Below, piece by piece: positions 31,502 through 40,588 of a DNA stretch of 64,000 nucleotides. A program made the position numbers and the translations under genes. The stretch spans positions 346 to 64,345 of the forward strand of contig DLNC01000025.1 in the NCBI GenBank assembly GCA_002478265.1, written 5' to 3'. Positions within the stretch are counted from its first letter, which is position 1; every line of letters begins with the position of its first letter. The DNA comes from Syntrophaceae bacterium UBA7520. Lineage in GTDB: Bacteria > Desulfobacterota > Syntrophia > Syntrophales > Smithellaceae. The notes beneath the pieces were generated by a model. It searched no databases, was not told the origin of the DNA, and saw nothing but the letters and a program-made list of their open reading frames with translations.

Positions 31502-33595
31502 ATGAACACAAAAATCAGAAAAAGGGACGGCCGTCTCGTCAAGTTCAACGCGGAAAAAATAACCAACGCCATTGCTAGGGCCGGCGCGGCCACGGGCGAA
31601 TTCGATAAAAAGGAAGCAAAAAAACTAACCATCAAAGTGCTAAATCTTGCCGAGCAATTATTTAACGGCAAGATTTTAAACGTGGAAGAAATTCAGGATA
31701 TAGTGGAAGAAGTTTTGCTGCAGTCTACTTTCCGGCAGACCGCCAAGTCCTATATCATTTACCGCGATCAGCACGCCCGCCTCAGGGATATCGCCAACAA
31801 GATGGAAGTTGATCTTGTTGATCAGTATTTGAAAAAATCTGATTGGAAAATTAACGAAAACAGCAATATGGATTACTCGCTGCAGGGGCTGAACAATTAT
31901 ATTTCCTCGGAAGTGAGCAAAGTTTACTGGCTTAATGAAATTTACACGCCGGAGATCAAAAAAGCGCACAACGAGGGAGATTTTCATATCCATGATTTGA
32001 GCCTGCTTTCCGTTTATTGCGTGGGCTGGGATCTATATGATCTGCTGCTACAGGGTTTCCGCGGTGTTTCCGGCAAGGTGGAAAGTAAGCCCGCCAAGCA
32101 TCTGCGCAGCGTGTTGGGACAGGTGGTTAACTTCTTTTACACGCTCCAGGGCGAAGCGGCCGGCGCGCAGGCCTTTTCCAATTTTGACACGCTTCTGGCG
32201 CCCTTCATCCGTTATGATAAATTATCTTTCAACGAAATAAAGCAGGCGCTGCAGGAATTTATCTTCAATATTAATGTTCCCACCCGTGTCGGTTTTCAGA
32301 CGCCTTTCACCAATGTGACGCTGGATGTGACGGTTCCCAAATATTACGCCGATCAGGGCGTGATTATCGGCGGTGTGCCCCAGAAGGAAACGTATAGTGA
32401 ATTTCAGGAAGAGATGAATCTTTTCAACAAGGCCTTCCTGCAGGTGATGGCGGAAGGTGACGCCAAGGGCAGGGTTTTCACTTTTCCCATTCCCACTTAC
32501 AATGTCACGCGCGATTTCAACTGGGACGATCCTAATCTGAAAGATCTTTGGGAAATGACCGCGAAATACGGCGTGCCCTATTTTTCCAATTTCATAAATT
32601 CCGACATGAATCCCGAAGACGCCCGCAGCATGTGTTGCCGTCTGCGCATCGACAACCGCGAACTGGAAATGCGCGGCGGCGGGCTTTTCGGTTCCAATCC
32701 GCTCACCGGCTCCATCGGCGTGATTACGATAAATATGCCGCGCATCGGCTATCTGGCGAAATCCAAGAAAGATTTCATGCAACGCCTGGAAAAGCTCATG
32801 GACATAGCCAAGGAAAGCCTGGAAACAAAAAGAAAGGTTTTGGAGAAATTCACCGACAGCGACTTGTATCCCTACACCAAATATTATCTGCGCAATATTA
32901 AGGAGAGATTTGGTGAATACTGGAAGAATCATTTCTCCACCATCGGCCTGGTCGGCATGAACGAGGCCTGCCTGAATCTGCTGGGCAAGAATATCGCGTC
33001 GAAGGACGGTCAGGAATTTACCAAGAGCGTGCTGGATTTTATGAGGGAAAAGCTCATCGATTTCCAGAAGGAAACGGGCAATAACTACAACCTGGAGTCG
33101 ACGCCGGCGGAGGGGACTTCGTACCGTTTGGCCAAGATTGATAAGGAAAAGTACCCCAATATTATCTGCGCGGGCAACGGCAACGGCAGAGCTAAAAAGG
33201 GAGAACCTTTTTACACCAACTCCACGCAACTGCCGGTCAATTACACGGATGATATTTTTGAGGCGTTGGATCTGCAGGATGAAATTCAAACCCGTTACAC
33301 CGGCGGGACTGTTTTCCATACCTTTGCCGGCGAGCGCGTGGATGATCCGCAGTCGGTAAAAACACTGGTCCATAAAATCTGTTCCAATTACCACCTTCCT
33401 TATCTTACGTTCACGCCGACATTCAGCGTTTGTCCTTCACACGGTTACATTAAGGGCGAAAACCAGAAATGTCCGACCTGTAATGATGCTTGTGAAGTGT
33501 ACTCGCGCGTAGTCGGCTATTTACGGCCGGTAAAACAATGGAACAAGGGAAAGCAGGCCGAATTTAACACGCGCCAGGTTTTTCGGTTTCAATAA
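31502..33595 (+). CDS. nrdD: Anaerobic (class III) ribonucleoside-triphosphate reductase
   Basis: Makes deoxyribonucleotides without oxygen using a glycyl radical. The 697-residue protein has an ATP-cone at 1-90 (RKRDGRLVKFNAEKITNAIARA, the allosteric dATP/ATP site). The catalytic barrel contains the active-site cysteine pair in SMCCRLRIDN (near residue 378). The C-terminal zinc site is C-P-S-H with C-P-T-C and a following Cys (near 640-662), and the glycyl radical loop S-R-V-V-G-Y has Gly672. It needs the activase NrdG, encoded next. Two NrdR boxes precede it. Its presence implies anaerobic growth. Length is close to the E. coli enzyme. Confidence 0.97.
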   Translation: MNTKIRKRDGRLVKFNAEKITNAIARAGAATGEFDKKEAKKLTIKVLNLAEQLFNGKILNVEEIQDIVEEVLLQSTFRQTAKSYIIYRDQHARLRDIANKMEVDLVDQYLKKSDWKINENSNMDYSLQGLNNYISSEVSKVYWLNEIYTPEIKKAHNEGDFHIHDLSLLSVYCVGWDLYDLLLQGFRGVSGKVESKPAKHLRSVLGQVVNFFYTLQGEAAGAQAFSNFDTLLAPFIRYDKLSFNEIKQALQEFIFNINVPTRVGFQTPFTNVTLDVTVPKYYADQGVIIGGVPQKETYSEFQEEMNLFNKAFLQVMAEGDAKGRVFTFPIPTYNVTRDFNWDDPNLKDLWEMTAKYGVPYFSNFINSDMNPEDARSMCCRLRIDNRELEMRGGGLFGSNPLTGSIGVITINMPRIGYLAKSKKDFMQRLEKLMDIAKESLETKRKVLEKFTDSDLYPYTKYYLRNIKERFGEYWKNHFSTIGLVGMNEACLNLLGKNIASKDGQEFTKSVLDFMREKLIDFQKETGNNYNLESTPAEGTSYRLAKIDKEKYPNIICAGNGNGRAKKGEPFYTNSTQLPVNYTDDIFEALDLQDEIQTRYTGGTVFHTFAGERVDDPQSVKTLVHKICSNYHLPYLTFTPTFSVCPSHGYIKGENQKCPTCNDACEVYSRVVGYLRPVKQWNKGKQAEFNTRQVFRFQ

Positions 33596-33622
33596 AAAAA
33601 TAAAACTGGGAAAAAATGTATA

Positions 33623-33660
33623 AAAGCCCTGTCTTTACGAAGGGCTTTAATGTTTGTTTT
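33623..33660 (+). terminator. Weak terminator or attenuator hairpin between nrdD and nrdG
   Basis: AAAGCCCT (33623-33630) and AGGGCTTT (33641-33648) form an 8-bp stem around a 10-base loop, followed by the T-rich AATGTTTGTTTT. Read-through would give less NrdG activase than NrdD. This also argues that nrdG starts at 33676, past the hairpin. Confidence 0.5.
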
Positions 33661-33675
33661 CAAATTCAGGTGATC

Positions 33676-34365
33676 ATGAAAATAGGTGGTTTGCAGAAAG
33701 TATCGCTGATCGATTATCCCGGCAAGATTTGCGCGGTCGTTTTTTTGCAGGGCTGCAATTTCCGCTGCCGTTATTGTCATAATCCGGAGCTAGTTGATCC
33801 GGAAAGATTCGGGCACTGCCTTGATGAGAAAGAGGTGCTGGATTTTTTAAAGGCGCGCCGGGGCAAACTCGATGCCGTATCCATTACGGGCGGCGAGCCC
33901 ACGATACAAAAAGAATTAAGCTCTTTTATTAAAAAAATCAGAAAAATGGGCTTTGCCGTCAAGCTGGATACCAATGGCTCGAACCCGCAGGTAATAAAGG
34001 AACTTTTGCGGTCGTGTCTGCTTGATTTTATTGCTATGGATGTCAAAGCGCCGCTGGCGAAATATGAGAATTTAGTACGCGCATCTATCGATGCGGAAAA
34101 CATCAAAGAAAGCATAAACGATATTTTAAAAGCCAAAATACCTCACGAATTCCGCACCACGCTGGTTCGTTCACAGTTGAATAGACAGGATGTCATGGAA
34201 ATATCTCGGATGATTGCCGGGGCAAGATGCTACGTGTTGCAGAAATTTATGCCGACAAAAACCCTGGATAAAAAGTTCATCAGCGAAAATGCATGGCCCG
34301 ATGAAGACCTGCAAACGATAAAAACAGACCTCGAAAAAGAGATAACCTCTGTTATCGTCCGATGA
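33676..34365 (+). CDS. nrdG: Anaerobic ribonucleoside-triphosphate reductase-activating protein
   Basis: A 229-residue radical SAM activase that installs the glycyl radical on NrdD. The cluster motif C-x-x-x-C-x-x-C reads GCNFRCRYCHNPEL near 27-40, with SAM-binding glycines in SITGGEPTIQ near 70-79. It starts MKIGGLQKVSLIDYPGKICAVVF, the usual N-terminus of this longer NrdG subgroup. I use the ATG at 33676; a start at 33616 would place the preceding hairpin inside the gene. The subgroup also includes activases of other glycyl radical enzymes, but adjacency to nrdD supports NrdG. Confidence 0.93.
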   Translation: MKIGGLQKVSLIDYPGKICAVVFLQGCNFRCRYCHNPELVDPERFGHCLDEKEVLDFLKARRGKLDAVSITGGEPTIQKELSSFIKKIRKMGFAVKLDTNGSNPQVIKELLRSCLLDFIAMDVKAPLAKYENLVRASIDAENIKESINDILKAKIPHEFRTTLVRSQLNRQDVMEISRMIAGARCYVLQKFMPTKTLDKKFISENAWPDEDLQTIKTDLEKEITSVIVR

Positions 34366-34396
34366 ACACTTTTTGTCACCCGACAGTATTTTATAA

Positions 34397-35524
34397 CTAA
34401 ATCAGGGCTAAGCTATCTGCTACGGCCATACCCGCAAGCGTGGGGCGCAAATGGCCGTTTTTTATTTCCAAGAGCTTATTTTCAGTCAGTGATTCGATGA
34501 CCTCTTTTTTATCTTTAAGCAAATTACTGCCGTATCTTTTTTGATAAAGTTTTAAATCAATTCCGTCTTTGGTGCGTAGGGCCAGAAACAGTGCTTCGAG
34601 TTTTAGCTGTCCCGCGGAAAGAATTTCTTCGCTTTCCACCGGAGTTTTGCCTTGTTCAATTTTTACCAAGTATGTTTTTACGGACGCTGTATTCCACCAT
34701 CGCCTGTTTTCCCAAAAAGAATGAGCCGCCGGCCCCAAACCCAAATAGGGAGTATGGCTCCAGTATTTCATGTTGTGCTTTGATTTAAAATTATTCCCGC
34801 GCGCAAAATTGGATATTTCGTAGTAAATATAGTTCGCTTTTTCCAGTTCTTCGGCGGTAGTGAAAAAATATTTTCTTTGCCGATTTTCTGAAGGTTCTTC
34901 TATTTTTTTTTCGCGGTATTTTTTATAAAGAGGTGTGCTTGTCTCTAAAGTAAGCTGATAGCAGGAAAGATGCTCGGGCCTGAAATATATTGCTTCGGCC
35001 AGTGTTTTTTTCCAGAGATTAATGCTTTGGCCGTAAATGCCGTAAATCAGGTCGATGCCCAGATTATTAAAACCAGCCTTGCGCGCATCGCCGATAGATT
35101 GGCGCGCTTGTGCTGCGTTGTGCCTCCGCCCTAAGAATTTTAAAAGTCTGTTATCAAAGGACTGCACGCCGATATTCAGCCGGTTAATCCCCAGCGAACG
35201 CAATGCTTTGAAATATTCTATAGAAACATCGCCTGGATTAACCTCCAACGTGACTTCCGCTTTACCGTCAATTTTCAGAAATTTATTTATGGCGGCAATA
35301 ATTTCCGCCAGCTGTCCGTAAGAAAGGAGAGATGGTGTTCCGCCGCCGATATAGATTGTGTCAAAAGCATCAAATTGTCGCTGATATAATTTTATTTCTT
35401 TAATGAGCGCAGCGACAAATTGTGGAATTAGATTTACGGATTTAATCGAATAAAAATTGCAATAAGCGCATTTGCTTTGGCAAAAAGGAATATGAATATA
35501 GAGGCCGGCTTTTTCGTTTTGCAT
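34397..35524 (-). CDS. hemW: Radical SAM heme chaperone HemW
   Basis: A 375-residue HemN-like radical SAM protein. The cluster motif is PFCQSKCAYCNFYS near 14-27 (C-x-x-x-C-x-x-C, with Phe after the last Asn where HemN has a further Cys), which places it with HemW rather than coproporphyrinogen dehydrogenase. Other conserved parts: TIYIGGGTPSLLS, EVTLEVNPGDVS, INRLNIGVQSF and YQLTLETSTPLYKK. The C-terminal HemN_C domain is present (about 300-375). HemW binds heme and delivers it to respiratory enzymes. It is the gene after lepA on the minus strand, a common arrangement. Confidence 0.93.
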   Translation of the reverse strand: MQNEKAGLYIHIPFCQSKCAYCNFYSIKSVNLIPQFVAALIKEIKLYQRQFDAFDTIYIGGGTPSLLSYGQLAEIIAAINKFLKIDGKAEVTLEVNPGDVSIEYFKALRSLGINRLNIGVQSFDNRLLKFLGRRHNAAQARQSIGDARKAGFNNLGIDLIYGIYGQSINLWKKTLAEAIYFRPEHLSCYQLTLETSTPLYKKYREKKIEEPSENRQRKYFFTTAEELEKANYIYYEISNFARGNNFKSKHNMKYWSHTPYLGLGPAAHSFWENRRWWNTASVKTYLVKIEQGKTPVESEEILSAGQLKLEALFLALRTKDGIDLKLYQKRYGSNLLKDKKEVIESLTENKLLEIKNGHLRPTLAGMAVADSLALI

Positions 35525-35551
35525 AAAAAGTTAATATTTAGAAAATACCGG

Positions 35552-35571
35552 ATTCCCGCTTTCGCGGGAAT
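35552..35571. repeat. REP-like GC palindrome between lepA and hemW
   Basis: ATTCCCGC, TTTC, GCGGGAAT: a perfect 8-bp palindrome flanked by GG and GAC. This matches a widespread intergenic repeat (ATTCCCGCGAAAGCGGGAAT type) found in many proteobacterial genomes, probably a REP/palindromic unit mobilised in trans. It could also stall transcription between lepA and hemW. Confidence 0.6.
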
Positions 35572-35592
35572 GACGCGCAGGGAATATGGTGT

Positions 35593-37389
35593 TTAATCGT
35601 TATCCGATTTCAGCACCGCCAAAAACGCGCTTTGCGGAATGCTCACTGAGCCGATCATTTTCATGCGTTTCTTGCCGGCTTTCTGTTTTTCCAACAGTTT
35701 TCTCTTACGCGTGATATCGCCGCCGTAGCACTTTGCCGTAACATCCTTGCGGAAGGCGCTGATGGTGCTGCGGGCGATAATTTCCGAGCCGATCGCGCCT
35801 TGAATGGCGATTTTGAACATCTGGCGCGGAATTTCCTCTTTGAGTCTTTCACAGGCCAGAAGCGCGCGGGCGCGGGCGCGTTCGCGGTGGACGATCTGTG
35901 AAAGCGCGTCCACTTTTTCGCCGTTAACCAGAATATCCATCAAGACCAGATTGCTTTCCCGATAATCGATGACGTCGTAATCGAAAGAGCCGTAGCCCTG
36001 TGTTACGGATTTGAAGCGGTCATAAAAATCATAAATGACTTCCGCCAGAGGCATTTCGTAGGAAAGCTCCACGCGCCCGGGGCTGGTGTAGTGCATGTTG
36101 GAATTGACGCCGCGTTTTTCCATGCATAGTTTCATTACCGCCCCCAGGTAACGCTCGGGTAGCATCATCATGGCGCGGATGTACGGTTCTTCGCCTTTCT
36201 CGATAGACATCGGATCAGGATAATGCGCCGGGTTATCTACATAAACGGTCGAACCGTCTTTGAGCGTGAAGCGGTAACGCACGCTGGGCACGGAAAGAAT
36301 GATGGATAAATCATATTCTCTTTCGAGGCGCTCCTGCACGACATCCAGATGCAAAAGACCCAGAAAGCCGCAGCGGAAACCCTGCCCTAAAGCGGCGGAG
36401 GAGTCCTTTTCATAAATAAAGGAAGCGTCATTGAGTTTGTATTTTTCCAGAGAATCCGCCAGATCCTGATAATCGTCCGAAGCAATCGGATAGATGGAAG
36501 CGAAAACCACCGGCTTCACTTCCTTGAAGCCCGGCAGCGGCTGAGAGCAGGGCCTGTTCTGCAATGTGATCGTGTCTCCGGTGCGCACGTCCGATACAGT
36601 TTTCACACCGGCGATAATATAGCCCACTTCGCCGGCGGAAAGTTTTTCTCTTTTAGCGCGCTGCAGGAGAAAATGTCCGACTTCCTCCACTTTGTAGGTG
36701 GAATTGTTGGACATGAACCTGATGATATCACCGCTTTTCACTTTTCCCTCAAAGATGCGGCAGTGAATAATCGTGCCTCGGAAGGGATCGTACTGCGCGT
36801 CGAAAATCAGCGCGGCCAGCGGATTTTCTTCGTCGCCTTTGGGGGGCGGGATGCGCCTGACGATTGCTTCCAGAATTTCTTCAATGCCGATTCCTTCTTT
36901 GGCGGAACATTTGATATGCGTGTCCGGATCAAGGCCCAGTTCGGAATCAATCTGCTCCAGCACGCGGTCAACATCGGCGGAGGGCAGATCAATTTTATTG
37001 ATGATGGGTATAATTTCCAGATTGTGCTCCATAGCCAAATAAAGATTGGCCAGGGTCTGCGCCTGCACGCCCTGCGCGGCGTCGATCAGCAGCAGGACTC
37101 CCTCGCAGGAGGCCAGCGAGCGCGAAACCTCGTACGAAAAATCAACATGGCCGGGCGTGTCGATCAGATTCAGCGTGTAGTCACGGCCGTCGGCTGCCCG
37201 ATACGGAAGCGAAATGGCGTTGCTTTTGATGGTAATGCCGCGCTCGCGCTCGATATCCATGCTGTCGAGAATCTGATCCTTGAAGGTCCGGGCGTCGCAA
37301 ACACCCGTGTATTGAATCAAACGATCGGCCAGCGTGGATTTGCCGTGGTCGATATGGGCGATGATGCTGAAGTTTCTGATTCTATCCAT
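35593..37389 (-). CDS. lepA: Elongation factor 4 (LepA)
   Basis: Translational GTPase that back-translocates or remodels stalled ribosomes. It is complete at 598 residues: P-loop AHIDHGKST (11-19), switch region ERERGITIKSNAI, G3 DTPGHVDF near 80-87, G4 NKIDLP near 132-137. The LepA-specific C-terminal domain is near 485-598 (DVIDYRESNLVLMDILVNGEKVDALSQIVHR and the RKDVTAKCYGGDITRKRKLLEKQKAGKKRMK tail). Absence of domain IV distinguishes it from EF-G. It is separated from adk by a terminator and from hemW by a REP-like hairpin. Confidence 0.97.
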   Translation of the reverse strand: MDRIRNFSIIAHIDHGKSTLADRLIQYTGVCDARTFKDQILDSMDIERERGITIKSNAISLPYRAADGRDYTLNLIDTPGHVDFSYEVSRSLASCEGVLLLIDAAQGVQAQTLANLYLAMEHNLEIIPIINKIDLPSADVDRVLEQIDSELGLDPDTHIKCSAKEGIGIEEILEAIVRRIPPPKGDEENPLAALIFDAQYDPFRGTIIHCRIFEGKVKSGDIIRFMSNNSTYKVEEVGHFLLQRAKREKLSAGEVGYIIAGVKTVSDVRTGDTITLQNRPCSQPLPGFKEVKPVVFASIYPIASDDYQDLADSLEKYKLNDASFIYEKDSSAALGQGFRCGFLGLLHLDVVQERLEREYDLSIILSVPSVRYRFTLKDGSTVYVDNPAHYPDPMSIEKGEEPYIRAMMMLPERYLGAVMKLCMEKRGVNSNMHYTSPGRVELSYEMPLAEVIYDFYDRFKSVTQGYGSFDYDVIDYRESNLVLMDILVNGEKVDALSQIVHRERARARALLACERLKEEIPRQMFKIAIQGAIGSEIIARSTISAFRKDVTAKCYGGDITRKRKLLEKQKAGKKRMKMIGSVSIPQSAFLAVLKSDND

Positions 37390-37400
37390 TTTTCTCTGTT

Positions 37401-37432
37401 AAAAAAAGCCCTCCGGTAAGCCGGCGGGCTTT
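37401..37432 (-). terminator. Rho-independent terminator after adk
   Basis: Minus-strand AAAGCCC, one mismatch, CCGG, loop CTTA, CCGG, one mismatch, GGGCTTT, then a run of T's. An 11-bp stem plus T-tract placed between adk and lepA, so adk transcription mostly ends here. Confidence 0.85.
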
Positions 37433-37455
37433 TAAGATAAATATTTTTTGTTGAT

Positions 37456-38130
37456 TTAAGCAAGTTTTTTCAAAAGTTCTTCCGATACTTCTTTCACTCC
37501 CTTGCTGCCGTCGACCGTAATCACTTTCGTTCTGTTTTTGAAGTAATTGACAGCGGCCAGCGTGCCGGTTTTTGTGTCGTAATAGATGCCGTGACGCTTG
37601 TCGATGGCAGCCGTATCCTGGTCATCGGCGCGGGTGGACAATTCTTCGCAACCGCAGACGCGACATACTGTCTTGCCGTCGTGTTCATGCGGTTTGATCG
37701 CGTCAATATAGATATTGTTCGGGTGGTTGTTATCTGTTTTACAGAGCCTGCGTCCCATGATGCGTTTCTTTGCTGTTTCCCTGTCCAGGTCTATCTCAAT
37801 GACGTAATCCAGTTTAATCTTTTCTTTTTCCAGCGCGGTCCATAAAGCTTCCGCCTGCGCGAGATTGCGGGGAAAGCCGTCAAGCAGCCAGCCTTGTTTG
37901 CAGTCATCTTCCTTGAGTCGGTTTAAAATCATCGGAATGGTAATATCGTCGGGGACGAGTTCGCCACGGTCGATATACGCTTTTGCTTTTTCTCCCAGCG
38001 GGGTTTTCTGCGAAATGTTCTGACGGAAGATAACGCCCGTTTCAATGTGCGGTACGCCGTATTTTTTCTGCACGATAGCTCCCTGAGTTCCTTTGCCGCT
38101 GCCATTGGGGCCAAAAATTAGAATGTTCAC
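37456..38130 (-). CDS. adk: Adenylate kinase
   Basis: Interconverts ATP + AMP and 2 ADP. The 224-residue protein shows P-loop FGPNGSGKGTQ near 7-17, AMP-site residues in IETGVIFRQNI, the DGFPRNLAQAE segment near 86-96, and the LID with four cysteine/His-type ligands (RRLCKTDNNH and CRVCGCEELSTRADD), a zinc-like LID. I use the GTG at 38130, with AAAGGAG 9 bases before it; a longer extension to 38196 lacks any ribosome site. It ends at a terminator. The promoter at 38168-38196 is well formed. Confidence 0.93.
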   Translation of the reverse strand: MNILIFGPNGSGKGTQGAIVQKKYGVPHIETGVIFRQNISQKTPLGEKAKAYIDRGELVPDDITIPMILNRLKEDDCKQGWLLDGFPRNLAQAEALWTALEKEKIKLDYVIEIDLDRETAKKRIMGRRLCKTDNNHPNNIYIDAIKPHEHDGKTVCRVCGCEELSTRADDQDTAAIDKRHGIYYDTKTGTLAAVNYFKNRTKVITVDGSKGVKEVSEELLKKLA

Positions 38131-38167
38131 TTTAAGATACTCCTTTCCCAAATATTGAAGTGCGCCT

Positions 38168-38196
38168 CTTATAATGTATTGTCCGTTTTTTCGCAA
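38168..38196 (-). promoter_or_regulatory. Promoter of adk
   Basis: Minus-strand TTGCGA (38191-38196), 17-base spacer, TATAAG (38168-38173), about 38 bases before the GTG start. Confidence 0.6.
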
Positions 38197-38265
38197 TGAT
38201 AAAAGCAGAGGTCAAATGCTGCGCGCCGGTGATTATTTCCCAATGATTCCCGTGATTAAAATCGT

Positions 38266-39690
38266 TTACTTGGTTTTTTCCGGTCTTTTGCCGCGGGAAG
38301 GGGTGGGTTCGGTCAATTCCTTTATTTCTTTGCTGATGAGGGCGTAGGTGGCGGAATTGGGCGGGAAGTAGCTCAGAGCTTCTCGAAAATGAAACAGCGC
38401 GCTTTGCGTTTTTCCGCCTTTTTTGAAATGCAGACCAAAATGGTAATGAGACTCACCCTGGCTGCCCATCTTGCCGTAGGCCATGGCGATATGATAATTG
38501 ATATCTTCGCCGCCCGCCAAAACCGTTTTTACCGACATGAAGTTGCCGAGCGCTTCGCGGTAGTTGCCCAAAACGAAATTCGCCTTGCCCAAAGCCAGCT
38601 TGATTTCTTCATCACGTGGATCGATATCAGCGGCTTTTTGCAGATTCGCTCTGGCCTGTTCGGCATTGCCCATTTTCAGATGGATCAATCCTATATTTTT
38701 CAGGACATCACTGTCCTGCGGAGATAAGGACAGCGCCTTTTGCAGGCGATTCAGCGCCGCCGCAGTCTGTCCCAATCTGTCTTCCGTGAGAGCCAGCGCG
38801 TAAAGTAGATCGATATTGGATGGTTCTTTGGCCAAAGCCGAGTTCAGTTGCCTTTGCCGGACATTGAGCTCGGCTGTGCTCAGAGGCACAAGCGCCTGCA
38901 TCCTGGTCAGATTGCCGATGATCTGATCTTTGCCTGCGTGAGTGTATTGGGTAAGGATCAGCCCTTCCAGATAAAAAATCCTTTCATCAGTGCCGGGATG
39001 CGTGCGCAGGTAAGAGGGAATGCTTTTAGACAAAAACTCGTGCCTTTTGATGAGCCGCAGAAAACTTACGCTCGCGCCGGGATTGTAGCCGGCCTGCGAA
39101 AGATAAGTTATGCCCAGACGGTCCGCTTCTTCTTCGTGTTCACGCTGATACTTTAGGGTCAAGCTGCTCGCGCCGGCCATCGAGAAGGCGGCAACCGCGG
39201 CGGCGGCGTCACCGCCGCCGCCCAGAAAAGCGGCGGCGAGAATTGCCGCCATCGTGGCAATGCTTAGTCTTGTTGATTTTTCGATAATGCTCGCCACATG
39301 CCTGGCGTTGGCGTGCGCCAGTTCATGCGCGATGACTCCGGCCAGCTCCGCTTCGGTGTCCACGGCGGCGATTAATCCTTTATGGATATAAATGTATCCC
39401 CCGGGAGTGGCAAACGCGTTTATCGCCGAGCTGTTCACAATAGAAAAAGTATAATTAAAGGGCGCCTTGGTGCTTTGGGCCAGCACGAGATTGCCAATTT
39501 TTGTGATATAGTCGTTGAGTTGGCGGTCTTTAATCAGAAAGTTGTTCTGATCGAGTTTGTCATAAAACTCTTTTCCCAGCTTTCTTTCGTCTTCCAGCGT
39601 AAAGGCCGCAAAGCCGTATTGCGCGCAACTCAGCATAATCGTTAAGATGATGGCTAAAAATTTATATTGCAATTGCATTGTTTTACGCAT
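38266..39690 (-). CDS. Periplasmic M48 metalloprotease with TPR repeats (BepA/YfgC-like)
   Basis: A 474-residue exported zinc protease. A signal peptide (residues about 1-28, ending CAQYGFA) precedes FTLEDERKLGKEFYD, typical of the family. The zinc site is H-E-L-A-H near 105-109 with the third ligand in EHEEEADRLGITY. The C-terminal half (about 260-460) is built of TPR repeats (LYALALTEDRLGQTAAALNRLQKAL, then similar units). Relatives degrade or assist assembly of outer-membrane proteins such as LptD and BamA. I chose the ATG at 39690, giving the signal peptide; a start at 39780 would place 30 charged residues before it. It is divergent from cmk, with 92 bases between. Confidence 0.9.
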   Translation of the reverse strand: MRKTMQLQYKFLAIILTIMLSCAQYGFAAFTLEDERKLGKEFYDKLDQNNFLIKDRQLNDYITKIGNLVLAQSTKAPFNYTFSIVNSSAINAFATPGGYIYIHKGLIAAVDTEAELAGVIAHELAHANARHVASIIEKSTRLSIATMAAILAAAFLGGGGDAAAAVAAFSMAGASSLTLKYQREHEEEADRLGITYLSQAGYNPGASVSFLRLIKRHEFLSKSIPSYLRTHPGTDERIFYLEGLILTQYTHAGKDQIIGNLTRMQALVPLSTAELNVRQRQLNSALAKEPSNIDLLYALALTEDRLGQTAAALNRLQKALSLSPQDSDVLKNIGLIHLKMGNAEQARANLQKAADIDPRDEEIKLALGKANFVLGNYREALGNFMSVKTVLAGGEDINYHIAMAYGKMGSQGESHYHFGLHFKKGGKTQSALFHFREALSYFPPNSATYALISKEIKELTEPTPSRGKRPEKTK

Positions 39691-39782
39691 AAAAATTCCC
39701 TGCCGCGGGGTTTTTGTCCTTAGTATATATCTTATCTTCTTTACTTTGCTGTGGCAAGCCCTGCATGAAAAATTAAGCAATC

Positions 39783-40469
39783 ATGATGAATAACAATTCC
39801 AACCATAAAAAAAACATTATTACCATTGACGGCCCCGCCGGGGCGGGTAAAAGCACGGTAAGTCGCGAACTTGCGGCGCGGTTAGGCTATGTTTATCTGG
39901 ATACCGGCTCGCTTTACCGGGCGCTGGCTTATAAAGCGCTGCGGGATAAAATTCCCGTGGATGACGAAACCGCCGTGGCCGATTTATGCGCGCGGACGAT
40001 AATACAACTGAAAAATTCCACCGGCAGAATGAAGGTATATGTAGACGGCCAGGATGTAGCGGACCTGATCCGCACGGAAGAAGTCGGCAATGCCGCTTCC
40101 AGAATATCGGCCTATGGCGCGGTAAGACAATATCTGCTCAATTTGCAAAGACAGGTAGCGGCGCAAGGAGGCCTAGTGGCCGAAGGCAGAGATATGGGCA
40201 GCGTTGTCTTTCCCGAGGCGAATTACAAATTTTATCTTGATGCCAGCGCCGAAGAAAGAGCAAAAAGGAGACTCGGCGAGCTCAAGGCAAAAGGCACAGC
40301 CGTTGACCGTCAGGCAGTACAAGAAAAGATAATCGAGAGAGACCGTCAGGACAGCGAGAGGAAACACTCCCCGCTAACCGTGCCCGCGGGGGCGATAATT
40401 ATTGATTCAACCGCTTTATCCGTAGGGCAGGTTGTCGAAAAAATACTTCACTTCATTTTACAAAAATAA
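39783..40469 (+). CDS. cmk: Cytidylate kinase
   Basis: Phosphorylates CMP and dCMP with ATP. The 228-residue protein has P-loop DGPAGAGKSTV near 16-26, YLDTGSLYRALAYKAL near 39-54, VAEGRDMGSVVFPEANYKFYLDA near 133-155 and the ERAKRRLGEL lid near 159-168. Length is standard. It is the first gene of the cmk-rpsA-sppA-ihfB-crt run, an arrangement (cmk, rpsA, ihfB) conserved across proteobacteria. A 119-base gap with its own possible promoter separates it from rpsA. Confidence 0.96.
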   Translation: MMNNNSNHKKNIITIDGPAGAGKSTVSRELAARLGYVYLDTGSLYRALAYKALRDKIPVDDETAVADLCARTIIQLKNSTGRMKVYVDGQDVADLIRTEEVGNAASRISAYGAVRQYLLNLQRQVAAQGGLVAEGRDMGSVVFPEANYKFYLDASAEERAKRRLGELKAKGTAVDRQAVQEKIIERDRQDSERKHSPLTVPAGAIIIDSTALSVGQVVEKILHFILQK

Positions 40470-40588
40470 CCCGGTCATAATTTTATAAGTGCTTAAATAC
40501 GCGCTTGATTTTGTGTTGCTATTTGCCTTTCAGTATGTTAACTTCCAAAAATTACAGAGCTTATTAAAAGAAGGGGGCATCCGTTTAA

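Noticed and set aside
32222..33394. 390-codon open frame antisense to nrdD
   Set aside because: It lies wholly inside a well-supported gene in another strand, has no ribosome site, and the translation resembles no protein. It arises from codon bias of the sense gene.
38131..38196. 22-codon N-terminal extension of adk
   Set aside because: No ribosome site, overlaps the promoter, and the family begins right at the P-loop strand; the GTG at 38130 has AAAGGAG.
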